A stretch of DNA of 63,569 nt from Verrucomicrobiaceae bacterium (GTDB lineage Bacteria; Verrucomicrobiota; Verrucomicrobiia; Verrucomicrobiales; Verrucomicrobiaceae). The notes under the pieces were generated by a model that worked only from the letters and a program-made list of their open reading frames with translations, searched no databases and was not told the DNA's origin. The stretch's first letter is position 1, and each line of letters begins with the position of its first letter. Both the position numbers and the translations under genes were made by a program. The stretch spans positions 1-63,569 of the forward strand of contig CANIBP010000038.1 of the NCBI GenBank assembly GCA_947466075.1, given 5' to 3'. Positions 43,354 through 51,959 of the stretch are shown here, piece after piece.

Positions 43354-44448
43354 ATGTCCATCTGGAATTACGCCAACTCACAGCTCAAAGACCTCGTCGC
43401 CTATGAACCCGGCAAGCCCATCGAGGATGTGGCCCGTGAACGGGGCTTGAAGCCGGAGGACATCATCAAGCTGGCGTCGAACGAGAATCCGCTCGGCCCT
43501 TCGCCCAAGGCTATTGTGGCGATGCAGGAGGCGGTGAAGGAGGTGCACATCTATCCCGATGGTGCCTCATGGAAGCTCCGCCAGGCGCTGGCGGAGAAGT
43601 TTGGCCTGGAGATGGGCAACTTCATCATGGGCAGTGGCTCCAACGAGGTGATCGAGTTCATCGGCCACGCCTTCCTGAAGCCTGGCGACAACATCATCAC
43701 CGCCAAGCACGCCTTCCTTGTCTATAAGCTAATGGCCAAGGTCTTCGGCGCCGAGACCATCGAAGTCGATGATCCGGGCTACGTGCATGACTTGGATGCC
43801 ATGGCTGCTGCCATCACCCCGCATACCAAAGAGGTCTTCATCGCCAATCCGAACAATCCGACGGGAACGCTCGTCACGCAGGAGCAGATAGACCGTTTCA
43901 TGGCCAAAGTGCCGCCGCATGTGGTGGTGGTCTTTGACGAGGCCTACTACGAGTTTCTCGACAATCCGCCCGACACGCTCAAATACGTCCGCGAAGGCCG
44001 CAACGTGGTCGTACTGCGCACCTTCTCCAAGATTCAGGGCCTTGCTGGCACGCGTGTCGGTTACGGCATCGCCAACAAGGAACTCATCGACGTGCTGCAA
44101 CGCACGCGGCAGCCGTTCAACCTCAACTCCATTGCGCAAGCCGGTGCCTTGGCCGGATTGCTCGACCAAGAACATCAGGACAAGACCAAGCGCATCACCG
44201 ACGAAGGCCGCACCTACTTGCAGGCGCAGTTTGGCCAGATGGGTCTCGAATACATCCCCAGCTTCGCGAACTTCGTGCTCGTCAAAGTCGGCGATGGCAA
44301 CGCTGTCTTCAAAGGCATGATGGACAAGGGCGTCATCGTCCGCGCCATGGCCACCTACAATCTGCCGGAGTGGGTGCGCATCAGCATCGGCACCATGCCG
44401 CAGAACGTGCGTTGCATTGAAGTGCTGAAGGACGTGATCGGGAAGTAG
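43354..44448 (+). CDS. hisC: histidinol-phosphate aminotransferase
   Basis: This 364-residue fold-type I PLP enzyme transfers an amino group to imidazole-acetol phosphate in histidine synthesis. Visible marks are KLASNENPLGPSPKA at the N-terminus, ANPNNPTGTLV, DEAYYEF, the PLP-lysine segment RTFSKIQGLAGTRVGYG and WVRISIGT near the end. Length is normal. The frame is open far upstream, but MSIWNYANSQLKDLVAYEPG is the standard start. It is divergent from the DUF4010 pseudogene and stands alone, without other his genes; some relatives also act on aromatic amino acids. Confidence 0.88.
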   Translation: MSIWNYANSQLKDLVAYEPGKPIEDVARERGLKPEDIIKLASNENPLGPSPKAIVAMQEAVKEVHIYPDGASWKLRQALAEKFGLEMGNFIMGSGSNEVIEFIGHAFLKPGDNIITAKHAFLVYKLMAKVFGAETIEVDDPGYVHDLDAMAAAITPHTKEVFIANPNNPTGTLVTQEQIDRFMAKVPPHVVVVFDEAYYEFLDNPPDTLKYVREGRNVVVLRTFSKIQGLAGTRVGYGIANKELIDVLQRTRQPFNLNSIAQAGALAGLLDQEHQDKTKRITDEGRTYLQAQFGQMGLEYIPSFANFVLVKVGDGNAVFKGMMDKGVIVRAMATYNLPEWVRISIGTMPQNVRCIEVLKDVIGK

Positions 44449-44455
44449 AATGAAA

Positions 44456-44525
44456 AGTACGATGGATACTCGTGTCCGTCGGGTGTGGCAGTGCGTCATC
44501 GACGGGCAGGAGTGCCCATCGTACT
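44456..44525. repeat. 26-bp inverted repeat at the 3' ends of two convergent genes
   Basis: The arms 44456-44481 and 44500-44525 match at 21-22 of 26 positions, and most mismatches are G-T pairs in RNA; the cores are AGTACGATGG / CCATCGTACT and CCGTCG / CGACGG. The loop is 18 bases. The right arm overlaps the stop codon of the G8-domain gene (44524-44526). It may terminate both hisC and the G8 gene; it also looks like a mobile hairpin. Confidence 0.8.
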
Positions 44526-46515
44526 ATGACGAGCTGTCTAACTTCAGCACCTGCGGCAGTTTCTCAACATTGCCATGAGCGTCTTCGGCGATGGCTTCGA
44601 GCTTGAGTGCTTTGGTGTCTTTGAGACGGACCTCCCATTCGGTGTGATTGGGAGCCAGTGACTCGGCAGCGACGCCGTTCACGGTGACGGACTTGATGGT
44701 GTCGTTGCTGCTTGTTGTGCCGCGCACGATGAGCATGTCTTTGCCGCGTGTGACACTGGTGATGACTGAGGTGGGTGGTAGGTCGTAGGCGCGTGCGCTG
44801 TCGTCAGGGAACGTATCGTTGGGCTTCAGATTGCCGGGGACGAAGGTGTAATACTTCTCGGGTGGGACGTTGGTGAACTTGAGGCCGCGATAGAAGTGGT
44901 CTTTGTACTCAGGACGCCACACGCCGTATTCGGCGTTGTAGAAATCACAGCCGTCGAGCCAGATGCTGGGTGAGACGGGATGGATGGGCCAGTGTACGTC
45001 CCAACATTTTAAATTGCGGACAATGAAGGGATGCCGCGCATCGGGGCCGACACCGGCGACGGTGTTTTCGCCGAAGGGTGCGCCGCCGCCGATGTTGAGC
45101 GAGTGGCGGCGCATGGTGTGCGCTTCGTTGTCATCAAAGCGGATGAATGGCAGCGTACGGATGTCCACCGACGCGCGAGTGCCGTCGGGCTGCTCGACAC
45201 TGAGCGTTGGATCAAATGCGGCGTTCTTGGTGACCTGGAAGAAGTAGCCGTATTCATCGCACTCGGCGGCGCTGTTGCGCGTGAAGCTGTTGCGCGAATT
45301 CGCCCACCAGAAGCCGGAGCCGTCGTTCAAATCGTAGGGCAGCACTTGTTTCTGCAGCGGCTGCGTCATGAAGGCTTGCACGGCGAGGTTGCGGTCGAGC
45401 ACGTTGTTGATCTCGGTGCCTTCGAGGAAAAAACCATGACCTAGGCTGCGATAGCCCACGCAATCACGCACGACGAGATAGTTGGTGCCATGAATCGTCA
45501 GCCAGCGGTTGCCGCTGTCCCAGATCGATGTGCCGATGACGGACGCGCCACGCATGCTGTCGCCAACGAGATGAAAATGCAGGCTGTAACGTCCCAGCAC
45601 GTCCTCTTTGCCGAGATGACGAAACTCCGCGTAGCTGATGCTGCCCTGGGATTCGCGATGAAACATCGTGTGGCCGCGTGCCTTCGCCGGATCGGCGGAT
45701 TCGACGATCACATTGCGGCTGAGGTTGGCAACTTCACCCGCATAACCGCCGTCGAGCACGACATGCTCAAAGGTGAGCGGCTGATCAAGCGTGAGTGTGC
45801 TGCCATCGACGGCCTTGATGAAGCGTTCCTCAGTTTGACCCTGGCCCGGATCACGCAACGATTTGGTGAAGGTCTTCTTGATCTTGTTCTGCCGCGTGGT
45901 GGCGACCACGATGATGCGATCTCCCACCCGCCATTTCGTTGCCGCTTCGGCGACCGTGACGGTGCTGTCGCCGATCTTCGCGGTTTGGCCGAGCTTGAGC
46001 CAGGTGCGTGGCATCGTCGCACCATGAAACTCCATGCGTCCGCCGCAGCATACGACGGCCGGGCAGGATTCGGCGTTCATACCTTCAAACATCACCAAGC
46101 GGATCAAGGCTGTGTGATCTGCGGTGATGGGCTGCTCCTGCGTGCCAACGAGCAGCGCCGCACGCGGTGTTTTGCCATCGTTCGGCGTCAGATGCGCATC
46201 ACAGTCGAAGCCTTCCTCCGCCGTGTTCTCGCCCGCTTGAATCTTGATCAGGCCGACATCGAGCCGTGTGTCCTTGCTGGGATCAAAGCTCACCGTGCCG
46301 GAGATGTGCAAAGCGCGGATGGCCTGTTCTGCTTTGACATCGTAGATCACTTGATGACCAGTGCGAACGAGCACGGTGGAGGCTGTGGTGGGCGCCTTGC
46401 CATTCTCCCAAGTCTCAGGCTGCGACCACGGGCCGCTTTTCGCGCTGCGGATGACAGCATCTGCTGCTGCGGCGTGGGCAAGGCACAAGAAACTCAGCGT
46501 GAGAAATTTCATCAT
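44524..46515 (-). CDS. secreted G8-domain beta-helix protein (CEMIP/TMEM2-like)
   Basis: This 663-residue secreted protein has a signal (MMKFLTLSFLCLAHAAAADA) followed by a G8 domain (about 20-150: SGPWSQPETWENGKAPTTAS, VLVRTGHQVIYDV, ALHISGTVSFDPSKDTRLDV) and a right-handed beta-helix (about 250-560, with YAEFRHLGKEDVLGRYSLHF). This is the layout of the human hyaluronan-degrading proteins CEMIP and TMEM2. A polysaccharide-binding or -degrading role outside the cell is likely, but substrate and catalysis are unproven. Two adjacent ATGs (46515, 46512) are possible. It ends in the 26-bp inverted repeat and is 50 bases downstream of a GT2 gene. Confidence 0.8.
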   Translation of the reverse strand: MMKFLTLSFLCLAHAAAADAVIRSAKSGPWSQPETWENGKAPTTASTVLVRTGHQVIYDVKAEQAIRALHISGTVSFDPSKDTRLDVGLIKIQAGENTAEEGFDCDAHLTPNDGKTPRAALLVGTQEQPITADHTALIRLVMFEGMNAESCPAVVCCGGRMEFHGATMPRTWLKLGQTAKIGDSTVTVAEAATKWRVGDRIIVVATTRQNKIKKTFTKSLRDPGQGQTEERFIKAVDGSTLTLDQPLTFEHVVLDGGYAGEVANLSRNVIVESADPAKARGHTMFHRESQGSISYAEFRHLGKEDVLGRYSLHFHLVGDSMRGASVIGTSIWDSGNRWLTIHGTNYLVVRDCVGYRSLGHGFFLEGTEINNVLDRNLAVQAFMTQPLQKQVLPYDLNDGSGFWWANSRNSFTRNSAAECDEYGYFFQVTKNAAFDPTLSVEQPDGTRASVDIRTLPFIRFDDNEAHTMRRHSLNIGGGAPFGENTVAGVGPDARHPFIVRNLKCWDVHWPIHPVSPSIWLDGCDFYNAEYGVWRPEYKDHFYRGLKFTNVPPEKYYTFVPGNLKPNDTFPDDSARAYDLPPTSVITSVTRGKDMLIVRGTTSSNDTIKSVTVNGVAAESLAPNHTEWEVRLKDTKALKLEAIAEDAHGNVEKLPQVLKLDSSS

Positions 46516-46564
46516 GATGTTCCAAACGTCATATGACGTGGGAGTTGCGCCGATATGTTGCTTT

Positions 46565-47302
46565 TTATTGTCCGCTACGTTGCTTTCGTATGACGAGGAC
46601 ATCACGCGCCATGCGGAAGGAATCACGGACAAGATGCACGTGGCCACCGGGCGTCTCGTGCCAGGCGATGGGGATTTCATCAACTGTGGAGCCGCTGTCG
46701 TGCAAGGCGGCGAGGAGTTCGACATCGAAGGCAAAGCCATGGATGCGCAGGGCAGATGCGATGCGCAGGTAGGCGCTGCGTGGAATCAACTTCAGGCCGC
46801 ACTGGCTGTCGTGGATGCGGATGTGCAACAAGGAGGAGACGAGCAAGCCGAAGACACGGCCAATGAGGCGGCGCTTCCACTGGCGGCGCACTTGGCCGCT
46901 GAACTGGCTCAGGCGCGAGGCAAACAGCGCGGTGCGCGGTGTGGATTGTTCGCGGGCGAGTTGGATAAGTCGTGCGACCTCAGTGGCGGAACAGGAGCCA
47001 TCGGCATCGACGAAGGCAAGCCAGTCAGCGTGCTGTTGCAAATTCCAACCGGCATAAACGGCACCGCCTTTGCCGAGATTGGCGGGCAGGAAGAGCGGAT
47101 CGAGCAGCTGTGCATGCTGCTGGCATAGCGGCGAGAGGATGCCACGCATGCGGGCGACTTCGGCGGCATCAGAGCCGTCTTCGACGACACGGATCGTCAC
47201 CCCGCCGAGTGCCTGCGTCACCTCACACAATTCCGCGAGGAAAGGGCCGATGCGTCCACTCTCCTGGTAGCACGGAATGACGAGATGGACGGAGGCGGGC
47301 AT
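46565..47302 (-). CDS. polyprenol-phosphate-type family 2 glycosyltransferase
   Basis: This 245-residue protein has the dolichyl/polyprenyl-phosphate sugar transferase pattern: VHLVIPCYQESGRIGPFLAE, VVEDGSDA, NLGKGGAVYAGW, FVDADGSCS with the DxD, and DSQCGLKLIPR with HGFAFDVELL further on. It should load mannose or glucose onto a polyprenol phosphate at the inner membrane. No C-terminal membrane helix is present; the end is RDVLVIRKQRSGQ. ATG 47302 was chosen; the longer open frame upstream is made of GGAAATT repeats. It precedes the G8-domain gene on the same strand. Confidence 0.82.
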   Translation of the reverse strand: MPASVHLVIPCYQESGRIGPFLAELCEVTQALGGVTIRVVEDGSDAAEVARMRGILSPLCQQHAQLLDPLFLPANLGKGGAVYAGWNLQQHADWLAFVDADGSCSATEVARLIQLAREQSTPRTALFASRLSQFSGQVRRQWKRRLIGRVFGLLVSSLLHIRIHDSQCGLKLIPRSAYLRIASALRIHGFAFDVELLAALHDSGSTVDEIPIAWHETPGGHVHLVRDSFRMARDVLVIRKQRSGQ

Positions 47303-47332
47303 GAGCTTGATGAAAATGCTGAAATGGGAAAA

Positions 47333-47360
47333 TGGAAATTGGAAATTGGAAATTGGAAAT
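47333..47360. repeat. 7-bp tandem repeat (TGGAAAT x4)
   Basis: Four perfect copies of TGGAAAT run from 47333 to 47360 followed by TGG. The repeat is just upstream of the GT2 start on the minus strand, where it reads CCAATTT. Length changes of such a repeat could shift promoter spacing. Confidence 0.9.
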
Positions 47361-47488
47361 TGGTCTGGCGGTGTCTTTCTCATCACGTCTCTCGCGCTGC
47401 GTTTCCCGCATTTATTCTTTCCGACCTGTTGTGAAATCACTGACCTAGCTGGGTGGACAATGGCATGAATTGAGCGAGGCTGGTCACC

Positions 47489-47674
47489 ATGAAAACGACT
47501 TCAACCTTGCTTCTTGTTGGTGCTGCCATGATCACCTTGCTGCTCAGCGCCTGTGATGGCGGCCCTGCTAACGGCCGTAGGCCCAACATCGGCGGCTACA
47601 GCGGTTTCAACTCGGGCTTCCGCGGCATGAGTGCCAACTACGGCGGTTATGAAGCGGAACAGCGTTATCGCTGA
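47489..47674 (+). CDS. very small lipoprotein
   Basis: This 61-residue protein has a lipoprotein signal with lipobox LLLSAC (Cys at about residue 22) and a short glycine/tyrosine-rich tail (GGYSGFNSGFRGMSANYGGY). It is too small for a folded domain; it is likely a lipid-anchored peptide on the periplasmic face. No homologue is known to me. An unrelated lipoprotein gene follows 98 bases later on the same strand. Confidence 0.65.
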   Translation: MKTTSTLLLVGAAMITLLLSACDGGPANGRRPNIGGYSGFNSGFRGMSANYGGYEAEQRYR

Positions 47675-47772
47675 AACTAATGCGGGACTGATGGCCCTCT
47701 GTTGAATTGAAACACTGTCGCCGTCCTACTTGGTGCGGATTGACAACGGTCTCTAGTTGCGGAGAGCGCTGG

Positions 47773-48564
47773 ATGGGTCTTTGTCATCGCGCATCCAACC
47801 ATGCGTTTTCCGCATCTTTCTCTGCACTATTACTTTCGATGGCGTTGCCTGCGTGCAGTTCCAAGAATCGCATGCTCAAGGCGAAGCCGGTCGCATTGTC
47901 GTCGTTTTTTGAGCAGCCCTGGCTAGCGCAGGATGCGCGTGAGCAGTTGGGCTTTCAGAAAGTGTGGACCACGCCGGATCGAAAGGTGCTGGCGGATGGC
48001 ATAAAGAAACGCAAGCTCTACATCGCACCCGTGACGCTGGCTTATCTGCGGCCGGTGAACAAGGCGCTGGCCCAGCAGGAGATCACCCATGGCGGTGTGC
48101 AACGCCGGGAAAACGAGATCGCTATGCGGCTAGGGGAGGAATTCATTGCTGCTTTCCGTTGCTCGCCTGGGCCGCTCTATCGGATCGTGGAGAAGCCCGG
48201 CAAGGACAGTCTCACCTTAAAGATGGCTCTCATCGAACTCAATCCCACCAGCCCGAAAGGCAATGCGGCGATGACGGTGCTCAAGTTCGCCGTCACGCCC
48301 TTTGCCGCGATCGCTGGCTGGTTCACTAGGGGCAATATGGCGATCGAGGGTAAGATCGTGGACTCCAAGTCGCATCGCACCTTTTTCCAATTTGCCGACA
48401 ACGAGTCCGACAAGCTCACCTTCCTGAGTGTGCGCGACTACCAGCCCTACGGCCACGCGGTAAACAGCATGCGCGATTGGGCCGTGCATTTCGAGCACAT
48501 GACGCGTGCGCCGCGTGGTATGAAGGTGGGGGATGCGAGTGCAATCACACTGCATCCGAACTGA
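47773..48564 (+). CDS. putative lipoprotein (DUF3313-like)
   Basis: This 263-residue protein has a signal with a lipobox (MALPAC, Cys at about residue 28) and a mature domain beginning SFFEQPWLAQDAREQLGF. The segments KVWTTPDRKVLADG and KLYIAPVTLAYL fit DUF3313-like lipoproteins of unknown role. ATG 47773 has GGAG eight bases upstream, which decides for this start over a TTG at 47707. It is convergent with proA, whose stop is 24 bases away. Confidence 0.6.
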   Translation: MGLCHRASNHAFSASFSALLLSMALPACSSKNRMLKAKPVALSSFFEQPWLAQDAREQLGFQKVWTTPDRKVLADGIKKRKLYIAPVTLAYLRPVNKALAQQEITHGGVQRRENEIAMRLGEEFIAAFRCSPGPLYRIVEKPGKDSLTLKMALIELNPTSPKGNAAMTVLKFAVTPFAAIAGWFTRGNMAIEGKIVDSKSHRTFFQFADNESDKLTFLSVRDYQPYGHAVNSMRDWAVHFEHMTRAPRGMKVGDASAITLHPN

Positions 48565-48587
48565 GGGTGTGGAGGAGCGCCTCTGGA

Positions 48588-49856
48588 TCACGCACGAATC
48601 TGCCCGCTGCCATCGACGAGATACTTGTAGCTGCACAGTTCGGCGAGGCCCATGGGGCCGCGGGCGTGGAGTTTGTCGGTGCTGATGCCGATCTCGGCGC
48701 CGAAGCCGAATTCGCCGCCATCGTTGAAGCGGGTGCTGGCGTTGTGCAGGACGACGGCGCTATCGACTTCGTGCTGGAAGAGTTCGGCGGCGTTGCGATC
48801 ACGTGTGATGATGCTGTCGGTATGGTGGGAGCCGTAGCGGTTGATGTGGGCGATGGCTTCGTCCAAACCGCTGACGGTTTTGGCGGCGAGAATGAGTTCG
48901 AGATATTCAGTGGTCCAGTCTTCTTCGGTGGCGGCGATGGCGGGCACACCGAGATGCTGCAAGGCGGTGGGGTCGCCGTGGATCTCAACCTTGGCTTCAG
49001 CAAGGCGTTTGCCGATGAGCGGGTAGAACGAGGCGGCGATGTCTTGATGGACGAGGAAGGTTTCGAGGGCGTTGCAGACGCCGGGCTTCTGGCACTTGGA
49101 ATTGACGATGATGTCGGCGGCCATTTGCAGATCGGCATCGGCGTGGACATAGACGTGGCAGACGCCGTCGTAGTGCTTGATGACGGGCATGCGGGCGCAG
49201 GCGACGACTTTTTCGATCAAACCTTTGCCGCCGCGTGGGATGATGAGATCGAGGTATTGATCCATCTTGGCCATGTGCTCGACGCTGGCGCGGTCGGTGA
49301 AGGGGATGAGTTGGATGCTGTCGTGCGGAAGCCCGGCTCGTTCGCCACCGGCCTGCAAAGCGGCGGCTAGGGCACGATTGCTATCAATGGCCTCGGAACC
49401 GCCCCGGAGGATGGTGGCGTTGCCGGTTTTAAAGCAGAGCGAGGCGGCGTCGCTGGTGACATTCGGACGTGACTCGAAAATGATGCCGATGACACCGATG
49501 GGGACGCGGATTTTGCGAATGTGGAGGCCGTTGGGACGTGTCGAATCGGTGAGCTTTTCACCGACAGGGTCGGGCAGCAACGCCACTTCGCGCACGGCAT
49601 CGGATATTGCTTTCAAGCGCTTCGGATCGAGCTTGAGGCGGTCGATCATGGCCTTACTGAGGCCGTTTTTCTCCGCACGAGCTAGATCGAGGGCGTTGGC
49701 GGCGAGAACGACGTCCTGACGAGACATGATCTCATCGGCCATCGCGATGAGAATGGCGTTTTTTTGCTCGGTGGTGAGTTTAACAAGAGCATAGGACGCG
49801 GCCCGGGCACGGCGGCCCATGTCGAGGATGGCAGACTGGATTTCGGAATCGGTCAT
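48588..49856 (-). CDS. proA: gamma-glutamyl phosphate reductase
   Basis: ProA reduces L-glutamyl-5-phosphate to the semialdehyde with NADPH, the second step of proline synthesis. The 422-residue protein shows IGVIGIIFESRPNVTSDAAS, the cofactor region ATILRGGSEAIDSNRAL, the catalytic Cys in KCQKPGVCNALET and HYDGVCHVYV. Length is normal. proB and proC are not in the window. The gene stands alone, divergent from the bamD-like gene. Confidence 0.95.
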   Translation of the reverse strand: MTDSEIQSAILDMGRRARAASYALVKLTTEQKNAILIAMADEIMSRQDVVLAANALDLARAEKNGLSKAMIDRLKLDPKRLKAISDAVREVALLPDPVGEKLTDSTRPNGLHIRKIRVPIGVIGIIFESRPNVTSDAASLCFKTGNATILRGGSEAIDSNRALAAALQAGGERAGLPHDSIQLIPFTDRASVEHMAKMDQYLDLIIPRGGKGLIEKVVACARMPVIKHYDGVCHVYVHADADLQMAADIIVNSKCQKPGVCNALETFLVHQDIAASFYPLIGKRLAEAKVEIHGDPTALQHLGVPAIAATEEDWTTEYLELILAAKTVSGLDEAIAHINRYGSHHTDSIITRDRNAAELFQHEVDSAVVLHNASTRFNDGGEFGFGAEIGISTDKLHARGPMGLAELCSYKYLVDGSGQIRA

Positions 49857-50000
49857 TGCGGGGAATTAATTGGAGGAAACGGCTCCTTCGGGGATTAGGA
49901 CGATGAGAATGAGGCGACGCATGGCAGCGCTCCGTCATAAACCGGATGCAAGGGTAAAACAAGGGCCGTACGAACCTTGCAAACCCGAGCGGTTGTCACC

Positions 50001-50029
50001 TTGACGCATGCTTAACCAGAACTTACTAT
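50001..50029 (+). promoter_or_regulatory. near-consensus promoter giving a leaderless transcript
   Basis: TTGACG (50001-50006) and TACTAT (50024-50029) are separated by exactly 17 bases. Transcription would begin near 50036, and the only good start codon is ATG at 50037. The mRNA of the BamD-like gene would then start at, or within a base or two of, its first codon. Confidence 0.6.
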
Positions 50030-50036
50030 CGGGCCG

Positions 50037-51377
50037 ATGAAATTCACCCCCCTCGCCCGCCTGCCGGTCTTCCTGGCCTGCGCGGTTTCATTCCTTTCTA
50101 TCTCGACTCCTTCCTCTGCCATCTGGCCTTTTTCTGGCAAGAAGGACAAGGTCGCTCCTATGGCCAGTGAGCGTGAGGTGCAGGAAAGCGCAGCTGTCGC
50201 CATGTTGGCAGATGCCCAAGATGCACACAACGCCGGTAAGACCAGCAGAGCTGAGGGGATCTATCGGTCCATCATGAAGCAGTACCCGTTCACCAAGAGT
50301 GCTGCCGAGGCTTCCTTCCAGAATGCGCTGATCATCCGCCATGTGGGCAAGATGGATGATGCCTTTAATGCGTTTCAGGAATTCATCCGCACTTATCCAG
50401 ACAGTCCACGCTTCAGCGAAGCAGTCGAGAAACAGTATGAAATCGCTGAGGAGGCCAAAGGTGGTAAAAAGCAACGTGGCCTGTTGTTGCTACCGATGAA
50501 GATGAACTCTTCTGAAGTGATCGAATTCTACGAGAAGATCATCAAAAACGCTGCCTTTGGAAAATACGCGCCACTGGCGCAGTTCAGTATCGCTGAAATC
50601 CAGCAGGATATGAAGGAGAAGGAAAAGTCCATAGCTGCTTACCAAAAGGTAGTGGAAAATTATCCCAACACGTCGCAGGCAGCTGAGGCCCAATTCCGCA
50701 TAGGCTCGATCAGCAACATCGCTGCTCAACGCAGCGAAGATGCCTCAAACCTACTCGCTGCACGTGATGCTCTGCGCACCTACATCGCCTCTAACCCAGG
50801 AGGTGAGCGCAAGGATGAAACTGAGCAGATTCTGCGGCAGGTAAACACCGCGGAAGCCAATCAATCGCTCACGGTGGCGAAGTTCTATAAGCGGATTGGT
50901 AAAACACCTGCAGCGGCGATTTATCTTAACGAAGCGCTCAAGTTCGGTTCTCCGGAGGTTTCCGCCGAAGCGCGCACACTGCTCGCTGAACTCGCTGCTG
51001 CGGATCCAGATGGTGTTTCTAAAGCAAAGAAAGGGCCGGGACAGGATTACACTGCTTTGACGGCGGAGAATTTGAAATCACGCGATGACTATGTTGGGCC
51101 AATGGCCCCTGAATTAGCTCGCTTGAGTCAGAAGCCCAAGATGCGCACTGGCGATGAAGGTTTCATGCCCATCCCATTGCAGGAACCGACGCTTCCGCTG
51201 CGTCCGGGGGCTGCCACACCCGGGGCAGGATCATTGTTGCCACCAGTGCCGGAGATGGAAAAGCCGGCATTATTGCCGGTGCCGCCGGCGCCGAATCGTC
51301 CAATGACTCCGACAATACCTGTCCCGGGCAATAATCTGCCGGTGCCGCCACCGCCCACGCTGAAGCCTGCGTCATAA
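50037..51377 (+). CDS. TPR protein, BamD-like, with a proline-rich tail
   Basis: This 446-residue exported protein has a signal peptide (about 1-28, ending TPSSAIWPF) without a lipobox. The body has about five tetratricopeptide-like repeats in BamD/YbgF order (GIYRSIMKQYPFTKSAAEAS, FQEFIRTYPDSPRFSEAV, SIAAYQKVVENYPNTSQAAE). The tail (about 365-446) is proline-rich, with many PPVP and LPVP runs. BamD helps insert outer-membrane barrels; a scaffold role in the envelope is likely. The lptE-like gene follows 58 bases later, so the two are probably one envelope unit. Lack of a lipid anchor is different from usual BamD. Confidence 0.75.
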   Translation: MKFTPLARLPVFLACAVSFLSISTPSSAIWPFSGKKDKVAPMASEREVQESAAVAMLADAQDAHNAGKTSRAEGIYRSIMKQYPFTKSAAEASFQNALIIRHVGKMDDAFNAFQEFIRTYPDSPRFSEAVEKQYEIAEEAKGGKKQRGLLLLPMKMNSSEVIEFYEKIIKNAAFGKYAPLAQFSIAEIQQDMKEKEKSIAAYQKVVENYPNTSQAAEAQFRIGSISNIAAQRSEDASNLLAARDALRTYIASNPGGERKDETEQILRQVNTAEANQSLTVAKFYKRIGKTPAAAIYLNEALKFGSPEVSAEARTLLAELAAADPDGVSKAKKGPGQDYTALTAENLKSRDDYVGPMAPELARLSQKPKMRTGDEGFMPIPLQEPTLPLRPGAATPGAGSLLPPVPEMEKPALLPVPPAPNRPMTPTIPVPGNNLPVPPPPTLKPAS

Positions 51378-51435
51378 TTCTTGCACGGGCATGACAGCAC
51401 GCCATGCTGCCATTCACTTCTCAAACTTTTTTTGG

Positions 51436-51945
51436 ATGAAACAGATTTTTCTTGTACTGGCCCCCCTGTGCCTCCTGCTTTCCGGTTGTGCGGGCTACAG
51501 TCTTGGTGGCCAAAAGCCTGCCCACCTGCGTCACATCACCAAGCTTGCGGTACCGGCCTTTGAAAACCTCACGCTGGAACCCCGTCTCGCCGTACTCGTG
51601 ACTAATGCAATCATCAAGCAGATGCAAAATCACGGCTCCTATCAAATCGTTGCCAAACGGGATGCCGAAGCTGTTCTAGAAGGAAAAATCCAGCGCATTA
51701 CTCGCACCCAGTTTCGTTCCGACCGTAACAACATTCTTCGAACGTCTCAGATCCAAGCGACGCTCGGTACCACTTTTGTAATCAAGGATGCAGCATCGGG
51801 CACCGTACTTCACAATGGTTTTGCCACAGGCAATTCCTACATCATTCTCGACGCTAATCTCCAGCTTTCGGAGACTCAGTTGCTCGAAGACGCCGCCCAG
51901 CGTCTTGCCTATGATCTAGCGGATCAAATTTCCGAGGGTTGGTAA
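51436..51945 (+). CDS. LptE-like LPS-assembly lipoprotein
   Basis: This 169-residue lipoprotein has lipobox LLLSGC (Cys at about residue 18) followed by AGYSLGG, the usual beginning of LptE/RlpB-type proteins. The mature domain is an alpha/beta sandwich (KLAVPAFENLTLEPRLAVLV, DAEAVLEGKIQRITRTQFRS). LptE plugs the LptD barrel that inserts lipopolysaccharide into the outer membrane. No lptD is in the window. The gene lies between the BamD-like gene and rsmI on the same strand; rsmI follows after 14 bases. Confidence 0.75.
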   Translation: MKQIFLVLAPLCLLLSGCAGYSLGGQKPAHLRHITKLAVPAFENLTLEPRLAVLVTNAIIKQMQNHGSYQIVAKRDAEAVLEGKIQRITRTQFRSDRNNILRTSQIQATLGTTFVIKDAASGTVLHNGFATGNSYIILDANLQLSETQLLEDAAQRLAYDLADQISEGW

Positions 51946-51959
51946 CTTCTTTCCGCCTG

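Noticed and set aside
47333..47360. Possible CRISPR-like array
   Set aside because: The repeat unit is seven bases with no spacers and no cas genes are near.
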